A stretch of 64,000 nucleotides of DNA, taken from positions 1-64,000 of the forward strand of contig JAUHYI010000001.1 of NCBI GenBank assembly GCA_030426385.1, written 5' to 3'. Both the position numbers and the translations under genes were made by a program. Source of the stretch: Phycisphaerae bacterium (GTDB lineage: Bacteria > Planctomycetota > Phycisphaerae > Phycisphaerales > Phycisphaeraceae). Below are positions 35,217-43,697 of this stretch, in pieces; within the stretch, counting starts at the first letter, position 1; each line of letters starts with the position of its first letter. The notes beneath the pieces were generated by a model. It was not told the DNA's origin, searched no databases, and saw only the letters and a list, made by a program, of their open reading frames with translations.

Positions 35217-36299
35217 TTATGGACTGCCTGGAACAGCAGCACAGGTTGCGCGCTCAATCAGCTTGCCGTCGATCATGATTTGATGAACCGGCCGACTGCG
35301 ATCATTGATGCGTTGGATCAACAACTCGGTCGCTGACCGTCCCATGTCTTCCATGGAAAAGCGGTAGGTTGATAACTGTGGGCGGGATTTTTGCGAGTCG
35401 AGCGTATCGTCCATACCGATAAGACTAATGTCCTCGGGTACTCGCAACCCGTGCTCCTGTAACAGCGACAGCAGACTGCACGCATACACGTCCCACGAAA
35501 TCAAAGCCGTCGGACGTGGCGATGCTTGAACAATTTTCTTCACGTACGCGGCCATCACCTTATCGTGCGTTTTTTCATTGATGTCATGCCTTTCACATAA
35601 TTTCGGATTCACGATCGGCTGATCGATATCCTGAAAAAATTGATAAAAAGCACGCTCTTGCCACTTGCGATGAATCGAATCATTCGCCGTAACAAACATT
35701 GCAATATTACGATGCCCCAGTCCCCACAGATAGGCCAACTGACTTTGAACTGCTTTTTCAATGTTCGGCATGACTGAATCAATATTCAAATCATGATTAA
35801 CCCGATCGATGATCGCTATCGGCAAACGATCGGCCAATATTTTCAACAACAATCCAGGCAGATCACCTTCAACCACCAAACCATCAACGCGGTGCTCCGC
35901 CACCATCGCTGGCGGCGCTTCTTCGCCTGACGCGATACTTTTAATCATTAAGTGGTAATCATATTTCTCGGCAGCCAATTGAATCCCCGCCAGCACACGA
36001 CTGTAATAACCGTCATCAACACGGGCCTGACCAAGCAGAAAATCATTGGCACAAAACCCAATGGTTTGCGTTTTTTGTGGCGTGTCATTCCCACCCGCAT
36101 AACGACGCCGAATGGCCTGGCCGAATAATGGATCGGGCTGGTAGTTGAGTTGCTTGACAACCTCCAGCACTTTATGCCGCGTCTCCTCTTTAGGAATCGG
36201 ACTGTTATTAAGCACCAGCGACACGGTCGAGCGAGACACGCCTGCTTTTTTAGCGACATCACGAATACTGACGGGTTTTTTCTTACTTTTGACAGCCAT
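35217..36299 (-). CDS. LacI-family transcriptional regulator
   Basis: Repressor of 360 residues. The N-terminus after a basic tail has the LacI DNA-binding domain ('SIRDVAKKAGVSRSTVSLVL', hinge 'QLNYQPDP'), then a periplasmic-binding-type effector domain with 'ALISWDVYACSLLSLLQEHG' and 'VPEDISLIGMDD'. A C-terminal 'CAAVPGS' shows an unremarkable end. It is divergent from the TIM-barrel/Gfo genes at 36672 and heads the reverse run to 26868. A palindromic operator candidate sits between its own -35 and -10 boxes, so autorepression and control of both arms are likely. Confidence 0.92.
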   Translation of the reverse strand: MAVKSKKKPVSIRDVAKKAGVSRSTVSLVLNNSPIPKEETRHKVLEVVKQLNYQPDPLFGQAIRRRYAGGNDTPQKTQTIGFCANDFLLGQARVDDGYYSRVLAGIQLAAEKYDYHLMIKSIASGEEAPPAMVAEHRVDGLVVEGDLPGLLLKILADRLPIAIIDRVNHDLNIDSVMPNIEKAVQSQLAYLWGLGHRNIAMFVTANDSIHRKWQERAFYQFFQDIDQPIVNPKLCERHDINEKTHDKVMAAYVKKIVQASPRPTALISWDVYACSLLSLLQEHGLRVPEDISLIGMDDTLDSQKSRPQLSTYRFSMEDMGRSATELLIQRINDRSRPVHQIMIDGKLIERATCAAVPGSP

Positions 36300-36671
36300 A
36301 ACGACAAACTTTCAGTCAAAATTGGATTGTCCAGTTGACAGAATACTTTCACCGCGGTAACCTGTCAAGCACCTTCGTGAATTTTCCCGGATATCCCAAC
36401 AATGTCGCATGAGAGCCTGCCCAAAACCACAAACCCAAGCCCACTTTCCGCGACACGGCCGGTTGCAGCGGCAAATGCGACAAGCATCCATTTCACGCGA
36501 CTCTCGCCAGCCAGGCCCAACTGCCCCACCATTCAATCTGATTAATCCGTATCCATCGCGATATGCCTCAACCCGTCTACCTCTTTATATGTTCCGTTTG
36601 ATGTTTTGATTTTGACAGGACCCGACAAAAACCGGCGAGGCTGCCCCAGCCGTAAACCGACGGGTACACCC
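36300..36671. promoter_or_regulatory. divergent LacI/TIM-barrel promoter region with central operator
   Basis: No gene is supported in these 372 bases. At 36335-36368 both strands carry a TTGACA -35 box, facing each other as a 7-bp inverted repeat. Reverse: TTGACA 36368-36363, 17-base spacer, TATTCT 36345-36340. Forward: TTGACA 36335-36340, 17-base spacer, weaker TAACCT 36358-36363. The 8-bp palindrome ACCGCGGT (36351-36358, in TCACCGCGGTAA), with the CG centre typical of LacI operators, lies in both spacers. The forward leader to 36672 is about 300 bases and shows no riboswitch that I recognise. Confidence 0.7.
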
Positions 36672-37589
36672 ATGAAGCAGTTCAGATACGCCATCAACAC
36701 CAACCAGTTTCGCAACCACCAATCGACGGCGGAGATAGTCGACCTGTGCGCCAAAGCACCCGTCCAGGGAATCGAATGGGGACTTCGAAAGGTTGAAACA
36801 TCGGCCAGTGATGTTCGCGAAATGAAGCAGCGCACCGATGACGCTGATCTGGAGATCGCTGGCTTTTTAAATGCGGGGAGCCTTTGGGACTTTGATGAGA
36901 TACGACAATGGAGCGAAGCTGTCGCCCAATGCCGCCCCACCACGCTACGGGTTAATCCACCCTGGTTTGCCTGGGACTACAACGAATCACTGCATCAAAA
37001 GAACTCGTATCTCGACCTCGTCAAACACACCAAAGACGCTCTGCTTCATCTGGCATCGCTAGCATGCGAATACGGCATCAAGTATGTCATCGAAATACAT
37101 GCGGGCAGTATCGCCGCATCGCCATGGGCCATGCACCACATGCTTGAAGATATTGATCCGGATTGCGTGGGCGTGATCTATGACCCGGCGAACACGATCA
37201 TTGAAGGCTTCATTCGGCCACGCGGAGCCTGTGAATTACTGGGAAATCATCTGGCATACGTGCATGCTAAAAATCTCACCTTCGTGCCAGCAGCAACCTA
37301 TTCAGAAACCGACGAACCACGACGATCACATTGGCAATTTCACCGCACATTCCTCGACCAAGGCATGGTGGATTATGTGGAAGTCTATTTCGCACTTAAA
37401 TTAGCTGGGTTTCATGGCTGGATTTCGCTCGAGGAATTCGCAACCAATGACCCGGTTCGTGAAGTGTCACGCAATGTGCACTTTCTGGAACAATGCAATC
37501 AAACTGTTCCAACACAACTGCTCGAACCATTCAGCAATTTCCCCGCGCCTGTAGATCAGTCTGCAAGGGCGGAGTCCGCGCAATTTTGA
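36672..37589 (+). CDS. sugar phosphate isomerase/epimerase-like TIM barrel
   Basis: Xylose-isomerase-like protein of 305 residues from ATG 36672; an upstream TTG at 36606 would add residues without family resemblance. Candidate metal ligands: Glu in 'YVIEIHAGS', Asp in 'GVIYDPANT', His in 'LAYVHAKN' and Glu in 'GWISLEEF'. Besides isomerases, this fold includes enzymes that eliminate or hydrate 3-keto-glycosides and 2-hydroxyglucals made by Gfo/Idh/MocA partners. The next gene, 10 bases away, is a Gfo member, so that kind of oxidation-elimination chemistry is attractive here. It is first in a forward series divergent from LacI. Confidence 0.82.
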   Translation: MKQFRYAINTNQFRNHQSTAEIVDLCAKAPVQGIEWGLRKVETSASDVREMKQRTDDADLEIAGFLNAGSLWDFDEIRQWSEAVAQCRPTTLRVNPPWFAWDYNESLHQKNSYLDLVKHTKDALLHLASLACEYGIKYVIEIHAGSIAASPWAMHHMLEDIDPDCVGVIYDPANTIIEGFIRPRGACELLGNHLAYVHAKNLTFVPAATYSETDEPRRSHWQFHRTFLDQGMVDYVEVYFALKLAGFHGWISLEEFATNDPVREVSRNVHFLEQCNQTVPTQLLEPFSNFPAPVDQSARAESAQF

Positions 37590-37599
37590 GGTTAATCAT

Positions 37600-38838
37600 A
37601 TGGGTATCTGTGTCGGCATCATCGGCGCTGGTGCGTTCGCGCAAGAGTTTATTCCGTTGTTCAAGGCTCATCCACTTGTCGATCACGTGGTGCTGTGCGA
37701 TCAAAACGCCGAAAAATTAGCGGCAGTTTCTCAACAATTCGATATAGCCGAAACACTGCCTAGCCTTGATGACGCATGCGATAGTAACCTCGATGCTGTC
37801 GCCATTTTTACGCAGAACTGGTTGCATGGCCCGCAATCAGTACAGGCATTGCACGCAGGCAAACATGTGTATTCTGCGGTGCCCAGTGCGATTACGCTTG
37901 ATGAGATGACAGCCCTGGTTGATGCGGTGACCCAGACCGGCAATATCTATATGCTGGGTGAAACCAGCTACTATTATCCCGAAGCGATCTACTGTCGTCA
38001 GAAACATGCGGACCATGCGTTTGGCAAAATTGTCTATGCCGAAGCGGAATATCTACATGATTGGGATCACGGCCTGTATGACGTGATGAAATGGCGTGGC
38101 GGCGATCATTGGCTGCGCACGGCGGGACATCCGCCGATGTTTTACCCAACGCATTCAATAGGGATGGTGCTCAGCGTAACCGGCGCACATTTCACGCACG
38201 TATCATGCCAGGGTTTTGAAGATCATCATGACGATGGCATCTATCAACCCAATATCAACGAATGGGACAACCGCTTTAGCAATCAAACCGCGCTATTCAA
38301 AGTCAGCGATGGAAGTTCCTGCCGAATCAACGAATTTCGTCGCGTGGGACACCCGGGTTGTGAACGCATGTCGATATGGGGAACCGACGCAGGCTTCGAA
38401 CACAACTGGGCAGGCCACATGTGGGTCACCAAAGACCGCGAGCGATGCGAACGTCTCGATGATCTGCTCACCTGCCGCGATGCTGTCAAACAAACATCAG
38501 GCGGCATGGAAAAAATCGGCGCTGAAGCGCACAAGGATGTGAGCGCGGTGCATCCTATCGACCGCTTGCCAAGTACCTTCCGAGGTTTGACCAATGGCCA
38601 CGCAGGCTCCCATCAGTTCCTCGTCGATGATTTTGTGAAGGCTGTTAATACCAGCAAGCAACCCCCCGTCGATGTCTGGAAGGCTGCTCGATACCTCATC
38701 CCCGGCCTGATCGCGCATGAATCTTCTGTTCGCCAGGGTGAATTGCTCGCGATTCCCGATCTGGGTGATGGACCGAACGCACACCCGCACGATCAACCCA
38801 GAGTTGACATGCATACCACGTGTACAAACAAAGCATGA
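37600..38838 (+). CDS. Gfo/Idh/MocA-family protein lacking the EKP catalytic motif
   Basis: Rossmann protein of 412 residues, longer than the usual 340-380. The dinucleotide motif 'VGIIGAGAFAQE' is intact, but the family E-K-P is replaced by A93-V94-P95 ('YSAVPSAIT'), so the usual catalytic Lys is missing. The C-terminal domain carries 'FYPTHSIGMVLSVTG' and 'FEDHHDDG', reminiscent of the GH109-like branch, whose members use NAD in a redox-assisted glycosidase mechanism. TGAGG lies 8 bases before the ATG. The stop overlaps the ceramidase-like start (ATGA), showing translational coupling. A non-standard or glycoside-cleaving role is possible, but only by analogy. Confidence 0.83.
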   Translation: MGICVGIIGAGAFAQEFIPLFKAHPLVDHVVLCDQNAEKLAAVSQQFDIAETLPSLDDACDSNLDAVAIFTQNWLHGPQSVQALHAGKHVYSAVPSAITLDEMTALVDAVTQTGNIYMLGETSYYYPEAIYCRQKHADHAFGKIVYAEAEYLHDWDHGLYDVMKWRGGDHWLRTAGHPPMFYPTHSIGMVLSVTGAHFTHVSCQGFEDHHDDGIYQPNINEWDNRFSNQTALFKVSDGSSCRINEFRRVGHPGCERMSIWGTDAGFEHNWAGHMWVTKDRERCERLDDLLTCRDAVKQTSGGMEKIGAEAHKDVSAVHPIDRLPSTFRGLTNGHAGSHQFLVDDFVKAVNTSKQPPVDVWKAARYLIPGLIAHESSVRQGELLAIPDLGDGPNAHPHDQPRVDMHTTCTNKA

Positions 38839-40127
38839 GTCAATTTACGATTTCTACATTTCGATGCGATGTCACGCCACCATTGGGCCACCCGCTTTGC
38901 GCCGGATGGTGTGGTCGTGCTGTGGCGATCGCAGACCCATTGTTTGCACGAGGCGTGGTCATACACGGCGACCAAAAACCAATCGTACTCTGTGCGATCG
39001 ATTGGGCCGAGATCAGCAATGACAGTTACCTGTCGATGTGCCAGTGCTTGGCCAAAGGCGCGGGAACCGATGCGAGTCGAGTCGCATTGCATTGCACTCA
39101 TGCGCATTGCGCGCCATGGCCAGACGCTCAGGCCCATGGGCTTCTTCGCGATTATCCCGATGTGCCGCAAATTATGGACACGTCATGGATGAATGCGGTG
39201 ACAGAGCGCTTAACCAATGCTGTACAACAAGCCACGCCACAAAAAATTCCCGTGACACACATAGGCTTCGGGCAGTCCGCCGTCCATCAAGTGGCATCAA
39301 ACCGGCGTATTCTCGATAGCCACAACCATGTCCAGGCAATTCGCTGGACTAAAACATCCGATCCGACTGTGCGAGCAATGCCCGAGGGACTGATTGATCC
39401 GATCCTGCGCAGCGTGAGTTTCTGGAACGAAGCAAAGGAACTGGCCACGATGCATTATTACGCAGTGCATCCAACCAGCTACGATGACGATCGCACGATC
39501 ACGGCAGATTTTGTCGGTATTGCCCTGCAAAAGTTACAAGAAGACAAGCCCAACACCTTACAGATTTATTTCACAGGATGTGCAGGCAATATAACGGCAG
39601 GCAAGTACAACGACGGATCGCCTGCCAACCGTCAGGTTTTAGCTGATCGCATATATCAAGCCTTAAAGCAATCCAGCCAGAGTACTGACCGTCACCCACT
39701 CAACGAATTGAAATGGTCAACGCAATCGGTGCACCTGCCACCACGCGAAGACCTTGATGAGCAATTGCTGCGACAAACTATCGCCGATGCCGAACAAGAT
39801 CCCATGGTACGCAACAAATCAGCCATCCAATGGGCATACTTGCAACGTCAAGAACGACCGATTCTATTGTCATGCCTGACGCTAGGGGATCATGTCAAAC
39901 TGCTGCACGTACCGGGCGAGGCTTTTGTGGAATACCAACTTGAAGCACAACGCCTCGCGCGCAAACATTTTGTCGCGACGGCGGCATACGGCGATTGTGG
40001 CCCCGGCTATATCTGCTTGGAACGTTCTTCCATCGAAGGTGGCTACGAACCGACCGACTCCTTCGTCGCCGGCCGCAGTGAACATGTCATGCGCGAAGCG
40101 ATTCATCAACTAATCCTCGGCCCATAA
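38835..40127 (+). CDS. neutral-ceramidase-like zinc hydrolase, cytoplasmic
   Basis: Protein of 430 residues resembling the N-terminal catalytic domain of neutral/alkaline ceramidases; the C-terminal immunoglobulin-like domain of true ceramidases is absent. Zinc-site elements are conserved: 'CTHAHCAP' (H89, H91), 'AVHPT' (H212) and 'HVPGEAFVEY' near residue 365. At the place of the G-D-V-S-P-N nucleophile motif the sequence reads 'CAGNITAG', putting T254 where Ser is expected. There is no signal peptide, so a lipid ceramide is an unlikely substrate; an N-acyl or other amide of a sugar is possible. ATG 38835 overlaps the Gfo stop. A second copy lies at 44757. Confidence 0.8.
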   Translation: MSQFTISTFRCDVTPPLGHPLCAGWCGRAVAIADPLFARGVVIHGDQKPIVLCAIDWAEISNDSYLSMCQCLAKGAGTDASRVALHCTHAHCAPWPDAQAHGLLRDYPDVPQIMDTSWMNAVTERLTNAVQQATPQKIPVTHIGFGQSAVHQVASNRRILDSHNHVQAIRWTKTSDPTVRAMPEGLIDPILRSVSFWNEAKELATMHYYAVHPTSYDDDRTITADFVGIALQKLQEDKPNTLQIYFTGCAGNITAGKYNDGSPANRQVLADRIYQALKQSSQSTDRHPLNELKWSTQSVHLPPREDLDEQLLRQTIADAEQDPMVRNKSAIQWAYLQRQERPILLSCLTLGDHVKLLHVPGEAFVEYQLEAQRLARKHFVATAAYGDCGPGYICLERSSIEGGYEPTDSFVAGRSEHVMREAIHQLILGP

Positions 40128-40246
40128 GGTCGCACCACAATACGACACGCTTCCAAATTTTACTTGTTGTTAAACCCCAACCACCAAAACCTCACTCAAA
40201 TTTTCGTAGCACCAACGATAAAAGAATAAAACAAAAGGAACCCTCA

Positions 40247-41158
40247 ATGACTAAACCATTAAAGATAGGAATGATCGGACTCGATACGTCGCACGTCGAA
40301 GCCTTCGCGCGATTAATGACTGACAAGAACGACCCGGACTATGTCGGCGGCGGAACAATCGTCGCCGCGTACCCCGGCGGATCACCCGACTTTGACCTGA
40401 GCATCAATCGCGTTGAGACGTACACCCAACTGCTTCGTGATAAGTATGACACCACAATCGTCGATACCCCAGAGGCTGTCGCGGAACAGTCAGACCTGAT
40501 AATCATTCATTCCGTGGATGGGCGTGTGCATCGCGAGCAATTCGAGCGAATCGCCCGCTTTGGCCGTCCCGTGTTTATCGACAAACCATTTGCCACGACC
40601 AGTGACGATGCCCGTGCTATTTTAGAAATGGCAGAAGCAGACCAAGTTACTGTCATGAGTTGTTCGTCATTGCGTTATGCCGAACCGTTCGCCGAAGCAT
40701 TGCGTGACAATTCCGCGGGCAACATTACGAGTGTGGATGTGTGGGGGCCACTTTCATTTCAGGAAACGCAACCGGGCTACCTCTGGTACGGCGTGCATGC
40801 GTTTGAAATGATGGTGGCGGCGATGGGCGTTGGCTGTCAATATGCGAACGTCGCCATTCAGTCACAAGCGGAAATTGTGAGTTGCCAATGGGACGACGGG
40901 CGCACGGCAACCTACCGCGGACTGATGACTGGCCCTGGTACTTTCGGCGCCGTGATTCATCGTGAAAACGGCGTCCAAGTCGTCGATGTCGCGCAAACCA
41001 AGCGCCCTTACTATGCGGGCTTACTTGAAATGATTTTCAGCCATCTACCATTTGGGCGTAGCGCCATCGCTTCCGACGAGATGGTTGAAGTGATCCGCAC
41101 GATTGAAATCGCCAACGAAGCACGCGAAGCCGCTGCCGTTACCCAAACTACCGCTTAA
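40247..41158 (+). CDS. Gfo/Idh/MocA-family oxidoreductase, short form
   Basis: Oxidoreductase of 303 residues, short for the family. The Rossmann turn is unusual: 'IGMIGLDTSHVEAF' with T-S-H after the glycine region, a signature of a distinct subgroup. A D-K-P triad ('FIDKPFATT') keeps the catalytic Lys. The C-terminal domain has 'GYLWYGVHAFEMM', with the His expected for substrate binding. It probably oxidises or reduces a cyclic sugar or polyol with NAD(P). It stands 119 bp after the ceramidase-like gene and 35 bp before the DegT aminotransferase gene, suggesting that it makes or uses the keto-sugar of that enzyme. GGAA precedes the start. Confidence 0.83.
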   Translation: MTKPLKIGMIGLDTSHVEAFARLMTDKNDPDYVGGGTIVAAYPGGSPDFDLSINRVETYTQLLRDKYDTTIVDTPEAVAEQSDLIIIHSVDGRVHREQFERIARFGRPVFIDKPFATTSDDARAILEMAEADQVTVMSCSSLRYAEPFAEALRDNSAGNITSVDVWGPLSFQETQPGYLWYGVHAFEMMVAAMGVGCQYANVAIQSQAEIVSCQWDDGRTATYRGLMTGPGTFGAVIHRENGVQVVDVAQTKRPYYAGLLEMIFSHLPFGRSAIASDEMVEVIRTIEIANEAREAAAVTQTTA

Positions 41159-41193
41159 TAATATTTTACTTTTCAGATAAGGATTCACCTGAA

Positions 41194-42471
41194 ATGAAAA
41201 CCCTTGATCACGATACGAAACAATTATCCAGCCAGCACCTGGCCGTTAATGGCGGCAAAAAAATTCGTACAACCCCCATGCCCGCGCGCCGATTGTTTGA
41301 TGAAGATGACAAACGCGCGGTAATGGATTTGTTTGATCAGGCCATCGAAGAGGGAAGCCATATCATCGGCTACGGTGGTCCCAAGGAAGAGGCGTATTGC
41401 AAGGCCTTTTGTGAATTCATGGGTGGTGGTTTTGCCGACGGCGTAAATTCCGGAACCAATGCGGTGTACGTGGCACTGCGAGCGATGGAACTGGAACCGT
41501 ACAGTGAAGTGATTGTTCCGCCGGTGTCTGATCCTGGTGGGATTATGCCCGTGGTCATGTGCCAATTGATTCCCGTGCCTGCCGATTGCGAACCAGACTT
41601 TTTCAATATCGATCCCGCTTCGATCGAAGAAAAAATCACGCCGCGCACCGCCGCAATTGTGGTCGCCCATATCTCAGGCCGGCCTGCCGACATGGATGCA
41701 ATCATGGCGATCGCCCAGCGGCATAATCTGAAGGTCATCGAAGATTGCGCACAAGCCCACGGCGCCCGATACAAAGGACGGGCAGTCGGATCGATTGGCC
41801 ATGTCGCCGCATTCTCAACCATGTTTGGTAAACACCACGCCTGCGGCGGACAAGGCGGCCTGGTGTACAGCCGGGATGAATCCACCTATTGGAAAATTCG
41901 CCGACATGCCGACCGCGGCAAACCATGGGGCGTCGAGAATCCCACGGGTAATGTCGGGGCCGATTTAAATTGTAATATGGATGAAATGCACGCGGCACTT
42001 GGCGTCAGCCAGATGCGCAAATTACCCGGCCATCTGAATCACATTCGCAAACTGGCACGTCGGTTGGCCGATGGGATACGACCCCTGCAAGCCGTACACA
42101 TGGTTGATGATCCGCCGAACTGCGAAGGGTCCTTCTGGTTTATTGTCCTTCGCTTTGATAAGCGTAAACTGCCGATTGATAAAGCAACCTTTATAGAAGC
42201 ACTCAATGCGGAAGGCATTCTGTTTTCAGACACCTACATGCATAGTCCCGTTGCTTGGCCATGGTTCGAACAACGCGCAGCCTTTGGCACTAGCCAGCTC
42301 CCCTGGCGTCACCCTGACCAGAAAGCAAGCACTCCGAACCAACTGGAACTACCCCGCTTGCTCGCGGTGGATCGAGATCATTTTTCAGTCAAAATACATG
42401 AAGGCTACTCGATACAAGATGTCGATGACATCGTTGCTGTGCTTGCAAAAGTCGAATCGGCCTTCGCTTAA
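41194..42471 (+). CDS. DegT/DnrJ/EryC1/StrS-family PLP-dependent sugar aminotransferase
   Basis: PLP enzyme of 425 residues. The internal-aldimine Lys is K213 in 'STMFGKHHACGGQGG', the family pattern, preceded by 'VIEDCAQAHGA' with the Asp that contacts the PLP pyridine nitrogen and the stacking His. N-terminal 'NSGTNAVYVALRAMEL' forms the phosphate pocket. These enzymes interconvert keto-sugars or inososes and amino sugars or aminocyclitols, usually with glutamate. They are best known from biosynthesis; here the neighbours are catabolic-looking, so it may remove the amino group from an imported aminosugar or make a 3-amino sugar. AAGGA lies 10 bases before the ATG. Confidence 0.9.
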   Translation: MKTLDHDTKQLSSQHLAVNGGKKIRTTPMPARRLFDEDDKRAVMDLFDQAIEEGSHIIGYGGPKEEAYCKAFCEFMGGGFADGVNSGTNAVYVALRAMELEPYSEVIVPPVSDPGGIMPVVMCQLIPVPADCEPDFFNIDPASIEEKITPRTAAIVVAHISGRPADMDAIMAIAQRHNLKVIEDCAQAHGARYKGRAVGSIGHVAAFSTMFGKHHACGGQGGLVYSRDESTYWKIRRHADRGKPWGVENPTGNVGADLNCNMDEMHAALGVSQMRKLPGHLNHIRKLARRLADGIRPLQAVHMVDDPPNCEGSFWFIVLRFDKRKLPIDKATFIEALNAEGILFSDTYMHSPVAWPWFEQRAAFGTSQLPWRHPDQKASTPNQLELPRLLAVDRDHFSVKIHEGYSIQDVDDIVAVLAKVESAFA

Positions 42472-42505
42472 CTTGTAACATTATCCAAACGATATAGGAC
42501 ACATA

Positions 42506-43411
42506 ATGATCGATTCCCATCAACATGTTTTCTGGTGGAAACGCAACGACGTTGGCCTGATTGCTGACATGGATGAACACGGCATCGAAACGGCCTGGCT
42601 GCTTTCATGGGAAATCGGCCCGTTCGAAGATCATGCCTACTACCACCATGCGCTAAACCCCGTGCATCGTCGTCCGGACGGCACACACGCAGGCATCCCA
42701 CTTAGTGATTTGATCAAAGCCCGCGATCGATATCCCGATCGATTTATTCTGGGATATTGCCCGCACCCCCTGCTCGGTGATGCTCCGGGATTTTTTGAAG
42801 CGGCATATCACATGCACGGCGTACGCGTGTGCGGCGAATGGAAGTTTCGAATGCTATTCGACGACCCTCGCTGCCTGAACCTATTCCGTAAAGCTGGCGA
42901 ACTGGGATGCCCGGTCGTGTTGCATCTGGATGTGCCCTACATCCACGACGAAAAGACAGGCGAACCCACGTACATGACTGACTGGTACGGCGGAACTGTC
43001 GCGAACCTCGAACGAGCTTTGCAAGCATGCCCGCAAACAAATTTCATCGGCCACGCTCCAGGATTCTGGCGCGAAATCAGCGGCGATTCAGACATCGCGC
43101 GCAGTGCCTATCCTCGTGGCCCTGTCACGCAAGGCGGACGCTTGTACGACCTGTTCGATCGTTACCCCAATCTCTATGCAGACATCTCAGCAGGTTCGGG
43201 ACGCGGCGCGTTCGAGCGTGATCTCGAACATGCTCGAACGTTTGCAATTCGATATGCCGACCGCCTGTTGTTTGCTCGTGACTATTACGGCGGGGAATGG
43301 AATCAACTGATCGATTCGCTCGACTTGCCCGAGGATATACGAACAAAAATTTGTGGCGAAAACGCCAAACGCCTGCTGTCTCAAGCGGACAAAGCCGCCA
43401 GCGAAAAATGA
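42506..43411 (+). CDS. amidohydrolase-2-family metal-dependent hydrolase (lactonase-like)
   Basis: TIM-barrel hydrolase of 301 residues. The N-terminal metal motif H5-x-H7 ('DSHQHVFWW') is intact, with later His residues in 'VVLHLDVPY' and 'NFIGHAPGF' and an Asp in 'LLFARDYYGG'. Related proteins open sugar lactones (L-fuconolactone, L-rhamnonolactone) or hydrolyse or decarboxylate small acids. AGGA lies 6 bases before the ATG, 34 bp after the aminotransferase gene. A lactonase role fits the nearby dehydrogenases and sugar-acid dehydratases, but the family is broad. Confidence 0.8.
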   Translation: MIDSHQHVFWWKRNDVGLIADMDEHGIETAWLLSWEIGPFEDHAYYHHALNPVHRRPDGTHAGIPLSDLIKARDRYPDRFILGYCPHPLLGDAPGFFEAAYHMHGVRVCGEWKFRMLFDDPRCLNLFRKAGELGCPVVLHLDVPYIHDEKTGEPTYMTDWYGGTVANLERALQACPQTNFIGHAPGFWREISGDSDIARSAYPRGPVTQGGRLYDLFDRYPNLYADISAGSGRGAFERDLEHARTFAIRYADRLLFARDYYGGEWNQLIDSLDLPEDIRTKICGENAKRLLSQADKAASEK

Positions 43412-43468
43412 TGATACTATCGCATGCAACAAAGCACTCGGCCGCGTGCCCGTGTGTGTGTTTTAGTC

Positions 43469-43526
43469 CCCCGCGAGTCACCGGGGAAGTGGGAGAGTGG
43501 GAATGCGTGCGTGGGGGGTGGCGGGG
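43469..43526 (+). other. G-rich intergenic element with hairpin
   Basis: After the amidohydrolase stop the forward strand holds a 5-bp hairpin (CCCCG 43469-43473 with CGGGG 43482-43486), then G-tracts at 43483, 43491, 43499, 43513-43518 and 43523-43526 with one 11-base loop. It could form a G-quadruplex of long-loop type. An upstream (GT)n stretch is at about 43452-43460. Similar GT/G-run elements occur at 25149-25185 and, as C-tracts, at 1-18. Confidence 0.4.
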
Positions 43527-43697
43527 CATGTCTCAGGCCATTGACCCGAGGTTAACCCGACATGACTTTCAAACTGACCCACCACCAAGTGTTCCGTCAT
43601 GTTAATACTGCAACACGATGCGAACCGAGTTGAACTATCATAAGCCAACCGAGGAACATCCTCACGATCCATTCGAATTAAAGAGGCATTGCTAATC

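Noticed and set aside
36410-36671. Possible riboswitch in the long leader before the TIM-barrel gene
   Set aside because: No conserved core of a known riboswitch class was found; only GC-rich short pairings.
43540-43606. ACATGAC/GTCATGT pair in the space before the last Gfo gene
   Set aside because: Seven-base arms 30 bases apart without promoter context; could be chance.
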